Shown here: piece by piece, positions 55,691 through 64,000 of the stretch
Position numbering within the stretch: position 1 is the stretch's first letter
Layout: each line of letters opens with the position of its first letter
Assembly (NCBI GenBank): GCA_963978545.1
Contig: OZ021731.1
Span: 54,299,242 to 54,363,241, forward strand
Direction: 5' to 3'
Source of the DNA: Linyphia triangularis
Taxonomy: Eukaryota; Arthropoda; Arachnida; Araneae; Linyphiidae
DNA length: 64,000 nucleotides
Made by a program: the position numbers and the translations under genes
Notes under the pieces: model-generated
What the model saw: only the letters and a program-made list of their open reading frames with translations
Database searches by the model: none
Told to the model about the DNA's origin: nothing

Positions 55691-56410
55691 GATAATTAAA
55701 TTAAAATACTAAAAGTAATAAAATTAAAATAACACTAAAATTAAGTTAAAATGTAAATAATATAAAGTATCCCCAAATTAAAATAAAACTTAAAATCTGT
55801 TTCCAGAAACCGCATTTATCCGGAAAAATACACCTATATAAAATCATGTCGAAGAAATGTCATATTCTACAACTGTGTCATAAAAATTATTATAATAAAA
55901 AGGCTCTAAAAAATTTATGCTTCGCATTGATGCAGTAATTTATTCAAAAACATTTTAGTTTCTTCCATATAATGGCAACAAACAAATGACTATTAATAAA
56001 ATAATAAGAATTGATAATTTCAAAAATAGCATTTGAGTTTCTGAGTCACCCAAATTTTTCTTTTGCGTCTAAATGTTTACAAAAAAAAAAAAAAAAAAAA
56101 AAATTTAAACTTGGTTTCAAAAATATATTCCAGCTACATAATTTTCCTTGATAAACTTCCAAAATGTATACTTTGTTGTTAAAAGCAGTTAATTAGATTC
56201 AATTGGAGTAAAACATTAATCAGGAATAAAATTATCATAATTTTAAAATCAGTTCCTAAACTCAAGATTTAAAACATGTGTTTAATTTTCTGTGTCAACA
56301 CAGTAAACATTGTTAGGTGTTTAGCGGCTTCCATGAAAGCAACGGATCAGCCAATGGCGCACTCTCGTTCCCTTCAGTGGTTTGAATCAATGTGAGATAT
56401 GCTTAAATGC

Positions 56411-58154
56411 GCCCCGGTACAGTCGCCAGAAAAGCGTTTTAAGTATATTTTTGTACTTAATTACAAAAATATACTTTAATTACTATTAAGTATTACATAA
56501 TTATTAATTTACTTACTATTGATGAAAGTAAAGGTGCTCCAACTAATGTTTTGTTTTTGTTTTTTTATTAACTCGGGAAGACCCTACAGGAACTAGTATT
56601 TTGAGTAACCACCATTTCCTCAAATACATCAACCAAAAAAATGAGTTTTTGTCTAATTAATTAATAAAATTAGTTTAATTACCAATATAGTACTAAATTT
56701 AATGCAAATAAGTTTTTTTAATTGAAAACTTTTTTATGAGAGTCAAAGGGAAAAATTTGGGTATGGAGGTACGTTCATAATTTGAGATTTACTAAATCAA
56801 TTTGAACATGGATTTTGTCGATAGGTATCGGGATCTATCCAAATCATCAGAATGTATATATCGACACATTGTGATTGAGGAAATGAAATTGTGAAAAGTT
56901 GATGAAAGGCAGTAATGACATGCTTTCAATTGTAACGATGTATAGGGTCCTGAAACTTAAAACCTCTAACAATTTTTTTTTTTTTTTTTCATCTTCAGAG
57001 GATTAAGAGCTCTTAATTCTCTGAAGATGAAACCTCTAACAAAATTTTGTAGTCTACAAGTGCAGATTTCATGTTTTTGTTTGGACAATTCCCGCATTTT
57101 TTAAAAACGAATGAAATTAGTGTATATTTATGAATAATTTCTTTCTGATTTCAAACAAAATTTCTTTAAAAACACTAGTTATATAAATATTAAGAAAAGA
57201 AAATGCCAGAAAGCCTAGTCCGATCACAGTCCGATTTTTTAGAGTCGCAAAATAAATATTAGAGGCACCAATATAAGCTTTTAACCACAAACAATTTTTA
57301 AACCATTTTTAGGTACAAAAATCACGGTAAATGAGACAAGTCTGAAGTCTACTTTTGTTTGGAATGAACGCATACAATTCATTCCATTCTTTCTTAAATT
57401 TACGACTTTTCCTCATCATTCTCTTTATTTTGGACGAAGTCGATGCCATGTGTTTTCAATATTGGATATCAAATAAGCAAATAGCATTTTAACTGCACGT
57501 GCAATGCACTAAAAGTTTACAATGGTAGGTGCCCTCTACCTCAGTTGATGGCGACGAAAGAACAACGAACGTCAACAAAAGCTCGATGCAATTGAAACTA
57601 GTGACGCACTTCTATTGAGCATTTTGATTGTTCGGTATTTCGACTGAGAAAATACCATGGGGCACTGTGGACGTCAAATTAGAATTTGAGAACTGCCCTT
57701 TGCACTCGAGGCCTTTTTCGGGCGGAGACACCAGCAACTCGAAACGTTTCACAGTATTTTTGATTCGGTTCGTGGTTGCGGATACACTTCAAAGAAACTG
57801 AACACAGTCATTGTATTTCATAGAATTTCCCTTATCAAACGTAGAGGGAGCAAAAGTCACCTCTCGAGGCGTGACATCCAATCATATGGCGCCTCTCGAT
57901 CGCAAAGGGTTAAAAGTCCAGTGTCCACTCTACTCAGTGGTCTGTGTTTCATGGCGTTTTTCTTATTTTTTCAACAAAAAGCACAATAATTACCGTATAA
58001 CGCTTCATCAGTTTATTCTCAGATTGAGTTACTTAGAACTTAAGGGGCCTCAAATATTCATGAGAAGAGCCGCATCATGAGGCTCCAGATCCGCTGTCTA
58101 TCCCACACTATCGTATTATGGCTTTTTACTTATTTTCATAACTTTTAATGTTAA
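56411..58154. other. Intergenic with a small palindromic insertion
   Basis: No gene. A poly-T plus 40-bp palindrome lies at 56973-57029 between 13-bp direct repeats. 57440-58080 is less AT-rich and holds an 89-codon frame (57811-58080) without recognisable features. Confidence 0.4.
56973..57029 (-). mobile_element. Retroposed-looking insert: palindrome plus poly-A, 13-bp TSD
   Basis: On the minus strand a 40-bp palindrome (56990-57029, one mismatched pair, centre GAGCTC) is followed by A17. The perfect 13-bp direct repeat AAACCTCTAACAA flanks it (56960-56972 and 57030-57042). Poly-A with a 13-bp TSD is the signature of LINE-mediated retroposition. Confidence 0.7.
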
Positions 58155-58159
58155 TATAT

Positions 58160-59225
58160 ACGGTGTCCATAATTAAAGTTCAACTTTAAAAATCTATAAA
58201 AACGCACTGGTCAGAACGAGCTGAAATTTGACCTGACTATATACTTAAAAAAGGGGCAAACTTTATGGCATAAAAAAACTATTTCGAACCATTCTTTTTC
58301 TTCTTATAACATATCACTTATATATTTAAGTAAAATTTTAGGTAATTCTGACGTGTTTATTTTTTACTGCTTTTTGCAAGTAAACTTTTATAGTAAAAAA
58401 AAAGAATGATTTCAAAAGCATGACATTATTTCTCATGCCAAATCATGGCTTTCAGAAAGAGATGCCATGGGATAAGAAAAGTAGTTCGAAATAGTTTTTT
58501 ATATCATAACCATAATAGTCCGAGAGGCGACTGCAATTTTTGGACCCCATCGAACATCATTCTGAATTTTTATAGAAATTGGAGAAAAGTGAGTAGATTA
58601 CGAATCCACTGGTCTGCCGTGGCAAAAATAGCCAAAACTGATCAAAAATCGACTTGGAATGAGTTGAACTAAAATCCTATTGCCAAATATGTCATAACTT
58701 GCCAAAAAGACAAAAAACTTTTTCGTCTGGCAACCCACTGCATTTTGATTTTCAATGAGAAAAAGCGCAAACGATTTCTGTTCTCTGGCTCGGAAAACTT
58801 GTATCTTTTAAAAGTAAGCCAAATTGGCGACATCAGTTATGTCATTAGTGACGTAATGTTTATGGCCAATTTGTGAAAGATGCAAGTAAGCCATAGCCAC
58901 ACATCCGAATCGTCTGCAACCTTCTTAATTGAAAATTAAAGAGTGAGGGTTACCAAATAAAAAAAATGCTCATCATTTGGGAAGTTATGGCGCATTTGGC
59001 AACTGGATTTAGTTCAACTTATTAAAAGTTGATTTTTGACCAGTTTCGGCCATATTTGCCACGGCAGACCAGTGGATTCGTAATCTACTCACTTTTCTCC
59101 AACTTTTATAAAAAATTCAGAATGATGTTTGATGTAGAGATAAAATTTTTATTTTCTTTGTCCCGGTTTGAACAGTATTTTTGTATTACCTTTTCGAAAG
59201 TTGAACTGTAATTCTGGATAACTTG
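58160..59225. mobile_element. Foldback/inverted-repeat element, about 1.07 kb
   Basis: Outer ends share a (G/T)GTCCATAATTAAAGTTCAA-like inverted motif (left about 58162-58185, right about 59198-59222, diverged). Strong inner arms 58545-58690 and 58960-59130 include GAGTAGATTACGAATCCACT and CTGGTCTGCCGTGGCAAA. The central spacer is about 270 bp. It is mariner-like by its ends only. Frames in it (58445-58672, 59029-59211) are arm sequences read in both directions, not genes. Confidence 0.7.
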
Positions 59226-59689
59226 TATACTATAATTTCGGATGTCATATTTTAGTGAACATATACTAGTTATTTACCTGAACTTTCTCTATTTTGCAAC
59301 TTAGGTTTCGTTTTGTACAACAAACAATCAATACTTTGTGGAAACCAAGTTTACACAAAGGAAGTATAACTAGATGAGACTTTGCTTTGATTAAACTAAT
59401 TATGAAAACAATTCAATCATTAAAATAATAAATAAAATTATTCAATTATTGACATTAAATATAAATATTTAAATAGTAAAATATATTTTTATAACAACGT
59501 GCAAAAAAATTAAACTCTATGCAATAATTTTGAATCCAAAATCGTGGCGAAAGTTGTACTTTTTCAAGAGGAGTGCCAAGTAACTTTCTCGCACTAGTGT
59601 AAAAAAGTATTTTCTAGCACACCTCGTGCTCAAATATTGTATAGTCTTGGCATTGAAATGACATATTTTCAGAAGAAATTCATGTTGTA
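59226..59689. other. Intergenic, no gene seen
   Basis: AT-rich sequence bordering the retrotransposon LTR. Confidence 0.4.
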
Positions 59690-59912
59690 TGACGAAGGGG
59701 TAAAAGTGAAGAGGCCAATTAAATAGACAGCAGGTTTATTCGTTGCATAAGTTAAAAATAGGTTCTTAAACCTAAACTAGGAGAGGCTACTTCCACGTCC
59801 GTTCACCTTCACTCCCTCAATCATACTCTCTCTCTGGCGACGAAGTCGCCGCTAGGGGATTACATTAGCAGCGCCCTCTACATCACTGGGGATAATATAC
59901 TCTGCCATCCTG
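59690..59912 (-). repeat. 3' LTR (edges approximate)
   Basis: Noncoding sequence downstream of pol, GC-richer than the flanks. On the minus strand it contains AATAAA (59735-59740 on the plus strand), a GCGGCGACTTCGTCGCC hairpin (about 59838-59855) and GTAGAGGGCGCTGC near its likely start. The second LTR is not in the window and I see no clear polypurine tract, so both boundaries are estimates. Confidence 0.5.
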
Positions 59913-60087
59913 ATTGAGGAGGACCACCGACTCATTGATATATACTAAACCTGTAAATAAAGATATTGAAAAATACAGCACAATAATCAAATTTAAACAA
60001 CATTAATGTCTTGAAGATCACAACGTGTAGTTCTTAAAAATTTAAAGTCTGTGCAAAAAGTTCTTGCACCATAAAAAGTTGAAAAGT

Positions 60088-60340
60088 TTGTAGAAAGGGG
60101 AAAAAAAAGTCTCTTCTTCAAAAAGTTTGTGTGAAAGAAAATAGAAAAAAAGTTTCTTCTTTCAAAAGTTCATAAAAAGAAGAAAAAAAAGTCTCTTCTT
60201 TAAAAAGTTTGTAAGATAGAGAAAAAAGTCTCTTCTTTCAAAAGTTCATAAAAAGAAAAAAAAAGTATCTTCTGTAAAAATTTCGAAAAGAAAAAAAAAA
60301 GTATCTTCTGTAAAAAGTTCTTGTAAAAGAAAATTGAAGA
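60088..60340. repeat. Tandem repeat (about 34-44 bp units, six copies) between pol and LTR
   Basis: Units of the form A(6-9)-GT(C/T)TCTTCTT-(C/T)AAAA-GTT follow one another from about 60088 to 60340. The last two have TATCTTCTG. On the element's coding strand this is a pyrimidine-rich, T-run-containing 3' untranslated region. Array length would make unequal recombination likely. Confidence 0.8.
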
Positions 60341-60343
60341 AAC

Positions 60344-62248
60344 TTAAGTATCTTCCCAGCACTTCATCATATCCGCTGATGTAGATGTGAGAAGTGGTCC
60401 TTCAGTTGTCCCCAGTTTACGGACATCATATCGGTCATTTGGCAGAATCTTTACCACCTCGTATGGGCCAAAAAACTTTTGACGAAGTTTTAAACCAGTA
60501 CCAAGCTGCGTTCTTTTGATGGCTACTTTGTCGTGGAGTTTGTACTTGTTTGCTGTCTTGCGTCGAGTATTATAGTTGTGCTTGCTTCTTTCTTGCAGCT
60601 GTAGTATATTGGTTTTTGCTTGTTGGCGCATTTGTCGTTTATTTTGGACGAAGGTATGTATGTGTTCTTCGAGGATTTTTTTGATGTTAAGGTCTTCCTT
60701 GTTTTTCATTTTAATCCCTATTAAGAGCTCGAAAGGTGTGTACTTTGTTGCTGAAGAAACGGTGCTGTTGATTACGCGTTGGACTGCTGACACATGTTTA
60801 AACCATTTATTGGGGTCATCGAGGGATAACTTTGTGATGACAGGGATAAGTGTTCCATGAAACTTCTCTACTTGTCCATTTCCACGAGGCTGACCAGTGG
60901 TGATTGTGACATATTCAATTTCCTCATCTTCGCAGTATTTCTTAAATTCTATTGCTGTAAAGGCTGATCCGCGGTCTGATATTATTCGTTTAGGATTTCC
61001 GAAGGTAATTTGTTGGAGTTGAAGTTTATCCAAAGCATCTTTTGTTGACGTTGACTTAACAGGGTATATCCATATGAATTTGCTAAAGGCACATACCACG
61101 GTAAAGATGTATTTGTAATTTTTATTTGTACTTGGAAGTGGGCCGAGAAAATCGACATGGTAAGTGTCCAACGGGACGTCGCCTTTTGGGATTGGGTGTA
61201 GAAATCCTTCTTGTTTTCCAACTTTAAATGAAGAAAGTATGCATGGAATGCAGTTGGATATTACACTTTCGACGGTTTTTCTTATATGCGGGAACCAGAA
61301 TTGTTGTTTCACCAATGCTTCAGTTTTATTGATCACGAAATGGCCTTTATTGTGTTCTATTTGGACTATTTGTTTTTGCATGTCTTGTGGTATAACTAAC
61401 AGTTCTTGGTCATTGACCAGTTTGTAAAGAATGTTGTTCTTGTATTTGTATTCTGTAGTTGAAGAGTGATCGATTAGATTTTTAATGCCTTGTGTGAATT
61501 CGTCCTTTGACTGAGCATCGCAGATTTTCTGGGTAGTTGCATCAACTTGGATTGACATGACTGGGTAACGACCGAGAGCATCAACATGTCTCATCTGCTT
61601 GCCTGGTCTGTGTATTATCTCGTAGTCAAAATCCTCTAACAACATTGCCCATCTGGCAATTTTTGGTGGCACTTCTTTCCTTGACATTGTCTTTTGGAAG
61701 GCTTGGCAGTCTGTAATAATTTTGAACTTGGTATCTACAAGGTAGTGTCTGAATTTCTTTAGTGCTTGAACTATGGCAAGAACTTCTAATTCGTACGATG
61801 AATATTTCTCTTCTTGTGGTGATGTCTTATGGCTCATATAATGTATAGGATGGAAGATTTTATCCGAGTCTGCTTGAAGAAGAATAGCACCAAATCCTTT
61901 TGAGGATGCATCACAATGTAACTGTAAAGGCGAGCCTTGTTTATATAGGTGTAGTACAGGCTCTGTTGACAGTGCCTGTTTCAGTGTTAGAAAAGCTTGT
62001 TTTTGGTCTGTACCAAAATAAAAAGGAGTATTGTCCCGTAAAAGATCACTTAAGGGTCTTGCAATGGCAGCATAATCCCTTATAAACTTCCAAAAAATCC
62101 ACTTAAACCCAAGAATGATTGAACATCTGTTGTTGTTTTGGGCTGTGGAAAACCTAAAACAGCGTTTGTTTTGGCTGTCGAGGGACGAATTGTACCTTTT
62201 TCTAAAATGTGCCCGAGAAAGTTGATTTTTCTTTGTAGAAAATTGCAT
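60344..62248 (-). CDS. pol: Gypsy pol: RT C-terminus (thumb), RNase H, integrase
   Basis: 634-codon frame; homology starts near residue 51 (plus-strand position about 62095), the first 50 residues being out-of-frame sequence. The RNase H domain spans about 85-225 with acidic residues D113, E153, D180 and a closing D223 (RHVDALGR). Integrase has the HHCC zinc finger H299, H303, C333, C336 and the catalytic D366, D425, E461 with exactly 35 residues between the last two. The C-terminal domain runs about 570-630 with KFFGPYEVVKIL and no obvious chromodomain. The Gypsy integrase processes LTR ends and joins them to target DNA; RNase H degrades the RNA of the hybrid. All catalytic residues are intact. 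The stop at 60344 is followed by the tandem-repeat UTR. Confidence 0.95.
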   Translation of the reverse strand: MQFSTKKNQLSRAHFRKRYNSSLDSQNKRCFRFSTAQNNNRCSIILGFKWIFWKFIRDYAAIARPLSDLLRDNTPFYFGTDQKQAFLTLKQALSTEPVLHLYKQGSPLQLHCDASSKGFGAILLQADSDKIFHPIHYMSHKTSPQEEKYSSYELEVLAIVQALKKFRHYLVDTKFKIITDCQAFQKTMSRKEVPPKIARWAMLLEDFDYEIIHRPGKQMRHVDALGRYPVMSIQVDATTQKICDAQSKDEFTQGIKNLIDHSSTTEYKYKNNILYKLVNDQELLVIPQDMQKQIVQIEHNKGHFVINKTEALVKQQFWFPHIRKTVESVISNCIPCILSSFKVGKQEGFLHPIPKGDVPLDTYHVDFLGPLPSTNKNYKYIFTVVCAFSKFIWIYPVKSTSTKDALDKLQLQQITFGNPKRIISDRGSAFTAIEFKKYCEDEEIEYVTITTGQPRGNGQVEKFHGTLIPVITKLSLDDPNKWFKHVSAVQRVINSTVSSATKYTPFELLIGIKMKNKEDLNIKKILEEHIHTFVQNKRQMRQQAKTNILQLQERSKHNYNTRRKTANKYKLHDKVAIKRTQLGTGLKLRQKFFGPYEVVKILPNDRYDVRKLGTTEGPLLTSTSADMMKCWEDT

Positions 62249-62562
62249 TTTTTAAAGTTAAACTCAAGTCCATAGTCGGAAGCTACTTTGAAGACTTGCT
62301 TGAGTTTTTCGACGCCCTCTAACTCATTGATTGATGGGATGATCAAATCGTCTAAATACAAGATCAGTGTATTAGTTTCTAAAAGTTCTCGAAAAACAAT
62401 CTGTATGAATCTTTGAAAAGCAGACGGCGAGTTGCAAAGTCCAAACGGGACTTTATTAAATTGATACTGATTATCTGGTGTAATAAAGCTAGTATACTTG
62501 CGGCTTGCAGGATCAACGTCTACTTGGTAAAACGAATTTTTGAGATCTAAATTTGTGTACAC
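62080..62562 (-). pseudogene. pol: Gypsy pol: reverse transcriptase palm fragment
   Basis: 160-codon frame. It carries the RT motif A region (TNLDLKNSFYQVDVDP; the catalytic Asp is in LDLKNSFYQ), then the motif VPFGLCNSPSAFQRF, then the active-site box YLDD in LILYLDDLII, and GHILEKGTIRPS. It overlaps the upstream RT piece in a different frame (shift between 62560 and 62575) and leaves frame again at an A6/T6 run (62092-62097), where the expected sequence continues in the frame of 60344-62248. The catalytic residues are intact, so only the reading frame is broken. Confidence 0.9.
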
Positions 62563-62822
62563 GGTAGTTCCCTTGTAGCCTGTCGAAGACGTTGTCTATA
62601 ATAGGAATTGGAAATCGTTCTTTGATTACCACTTTATTTAAACGTCTGTAATCAATACACATGCGTGTTGAGCCATCTTGTTTTTTGCACAAAACTATTG
62701 GTGAGCAAAAGTCAGAAGTACTTTCCGAAATAATTCCGTCGTTCAATAGTTGTTTGATTTGCCTGTTAACTTCCAATTTCTCGGTGATTGATAAACGGCG
62801 TGCCCGCTGAAAGATTGGCGTT
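62513..62822 (-). pseudogene. pol: Gypsy pol: reverse transcriptase N-terminal fragment
   Basis: The frame begins upstream of the first Met near 62776; typical linker sequence (PIFQRARRLS) is readable from about 62822. It contains LLNDGIISESTSDFCSPIVL and the DGSTRMCIDYRRLNK motif of gypsy RT fingers. The natural continuation leaves this frame around 62565. On the upstream side it is one base out of frame with gag-pro at an eight-base homopolymer (plus-strand A8, 62832-62839). Confidence 0.88.
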
Positions 62823-64000
62823 TCATCCGATAAAAAAAATCTTCATTTGAAAATTTGTACTTTTTATTTTATTTGGTTTATAAAATTTTACCATATTCGT
62901 AACAGTATCCCGCAAGTTATCGTCGTTAATGTGCAAGAAATCCGCTTCGTTTAAACTCACGCTATCCTCAATCGTAAACAGAAAAGGTAAACAATCAACA
63001 TGTGTTTCTGTTTGTTTACATTCTCGACCATGAGCTTCTGGTTTTGAGCCTTTTCCTCCGTCTTCTGTTACTACACACACTTCATCGGGATCTTCTAATG
63101 ATCGTTCGTCTTTACTCATGGGGACATTAAGCTCCGCCTCCATCAACGAAGAACCGATATTTTCCGTTGAGTCATCCTTTGTATGACCTTGACACGTGCC
63201 ATCTTTTTGCGTTTCCGGAATCGTAAGGATTTGAGAAGCATTTAAAATTTCGTTATTGTTGTCAGCAGGAAAAGTGATATATTCCGAGTTCTTTTTTAAA
63301 GCAACATAGCATTTTTTTCCCGTGCGGGTTTCGAATTGGTTTTCAATCGGAAGTGGGTCTCGTGTTTTTATGCTTTCGTATACGTTAGGTGGAATTATTA
63401 AGTTTGAACATAAGTCGTCACAAGCTGCTGCAGTAACTAGAATTGGATTTTTGTTCTTTGGATGAGCTAGATTTATTTTTGTCAACTTCGCTTTTTGTGT
63501 GGAACCGAAAGCTCCTGTGAGGGTTATTGATCCGCCATAGACTGTTGAGGGTGGTAATACACTGGTTTTTACACAAGTTATATTAGTACCTCCATCGATC
63601 AAAGTTTTTATTTTTTTATCATCGATAAGAACATCTTCGTACTGTAGCTTATTGAAATATTTATCGCGGTTGTAATTTCTTCCGGTTTCTATTTCGCAGA
63701 CGTGATTATTTGGTGCATTTGGCCTAAAATTATCGTTGTTGTTACGGTGATTGTAAGAACCCCTTGGCGGTCTGTTAAATGACCCTCTGTATTGGTTTTG
63801 CGTATTTTTGTTTTGGAAATTCTGCCCGCTGTTGTATGTTTGTTGCTGATGATTTGTTTCGCTTAGAGATTTACGTTTTGACGTAAAGTAAATATCACAC
63901 TCTTTTGCAAGTTCTTTAGGTTCTAGCCAATCTTCCCCTTGGCGAACGGCGATGTGTGCTTGTGTTTGGCGGTCAAGTGTGCTGAAAAGTTTATCCGACA
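62823..64000 (-). CDS. gag-pro: Gypsy Gag C-terminus and protease (partial)
   Basis: Open without a stop from the window edge (codons in phase from 63998) to the stop at 62823. The first about 110 visible codons are Gag-like: Asn/Gln/Arg-rich (for example QNFQNKNTQNQYRGSFNRPP) with no CX2CX4HX4C zinc knuckle in the visible part. A retropepsin-like domain follows, with its active-site region reading LIDGGTNITC where D-T/S-G is usual, and a later ILVTAAACDDLCSNLIIP segment that may be the flap/second hydrophobic region. The remaining about 150 residues are acidic and unrecognised. The protease would cut the polyprotein. Gag and protease share one frame here. Confidence 0.85.
   Translation of the reverse strand, partial: SDKLFSTLDRQTQAHIAVRQGEDWLEPKELAKECDIYFTSKRKSLSETNHQQQTYNSGQNFQNKNTQNQYRGSFNRPPRGSYNHRNNNDNFRPNAPNNHVCEIETGRNYNRDKYFNKLQYEDVLIDDKKIKTLIDGGTNITCVKTSVLPPSTVYGGSITLTGAFGSTQKAKLTKINLAHPKNKNPILVTAAACDDLCSNLIIPPNVYESIKTRDPLPIENQFETRTGKKCYVALKKNSEYITFPADNNNEILNASQILTIPETQKDGTCQGHTKDDSTENIGSSLMEAELNVPMSKDERSLEDPDEVCVVTEDGGKGSKPEAHGRECKQTETHVDCLPFLFTIEDSVSLNEADFLHINDDNLRDTVTNMVKFYKPNKIKSTNFQMKIFFIG

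Larger units (their letters stand above)
49936..56410. mobile_element. MULE-like element, copy B, with nested insertions
   Basis: Ends GCATTTAAGCAT... and ...ATGCTTAAATGC match copy A at both termini (left 49936-50030, right 56290-56410). The flanking 9-mers ACCCCGGCA and GCCCCGGTA agree at 7 of 9, a decayed TSD. Removing the nested elements (50102-50684, 50687-53909, 54232-54421, about 54560-55690) leaves about 1.3 kb that aligns with copy A, including a diverged match to the copy-A exon at 53957-54070. Confidence 0.8.
59690..64000 (-). mobile_element. Ty3/gypsy LTR retrotransposon, 3' portion (5' end outside window)
   Basis: Minus-strand order is Gag C-terminus, protease, reverse transcriptase, RNase H, integrase, LTR. 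RNase H before integrase and no envelope frame place it in Ty3/gypsy. Frames are open across 3.6 kb apart from three single-base shifts. This implies a recent insertion, or sequencing indels in an intact copy. The 5' LTR, primer-binding site and most of gag lie beyond 64000. Confidence 0.93.

Noticed and set aside
62080..62839. Programmed ribosomal frameshifting in the gypsy pol
   Set aside because: One shift near the gag-pro/RT boundary could be programmed, but two others fall inside RT, where no known gypsy element shifts frame; indels or sequencing errors are simpler.

Overview
This window looks like AT-rich, repeat-dense nuclear DNA of an animal, most likely an arthropod. I infer this from eukaryotic Pol III tRNA genes, tRNA-derived SINEs with long target-site duplications (TSDs), and a mixed load of hAT-, piggyBac-, Tc1/mariner/pogo- and MULE-like elements, a Helitron and a Ty3/gypsy retrotransposon. 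I cannot name the species. Almost all short open frames are chance or transposon debris. I find no CRISPR array, rRNA or bacterial-type operon.

Layout. 1-20 kb: intergenic DNA seeded with two young tRNA-derived SINE families, a tandem-monomer repeat family, small MITEs and a 155-bp near-perfect palindrome. 20.7-24.2 kb: an inverted-repeat element with a tRNA-like module in both arms and a possible piggyBac-type Cys-rich tail, split in its right arm by a hAT-type element with a perfect 8-bp TSD; a pogo-like MITE follows. 24-34 kb: sparse repeats and a GC-rich island of unknown origin. 34.3-37.7 kb: two TA-flanked inverted-repeat elements almost end to end. 39.5 kb: two intact tRNA genes, Glu(TTC) and Gln(TTG), 4 bp apart with one terminator. 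40.1-46.9 kb: two copies of a 1.33-kb TA-flanked element one base apart; the first is interrupted by a MULE (9-bp TSD) and a Helitron (A^T target), and the second preserves both empty sites. 47.3-49.2 kb: the only long non-transposon reading frame, 627 codons, unknown family, with eight evenly spaced TPxR repeats. 49.9-56.4 kb: a second MULE copy carrying nested insertions, including a decayed gene of a metazoan multicopy FEN/PIN-nuclease-like family. 58.2-59.2 kb: a foldback element. 59.7-64.0 kb: the 3' part of a Ty3/gypsy element on the minus strand (LTR, integrase, RNase H, RT, protease, Gag C-terminus), running off the window.

How things relate. The tRNA pair is probably one transcription unit. 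The 627-codon frame stands alone, with CCAAT- and CRE-like sequence upstream and a poly(A) signal downstream. Its eight TPxR motifs, one SPxK and a C-terminal KEN tripeptide suggest a cell-cycle phosphoprotein, but that is inference. The rest is best read as a stratigraphy of insertions whose TSDs and paralogous empty sites give their relative order.
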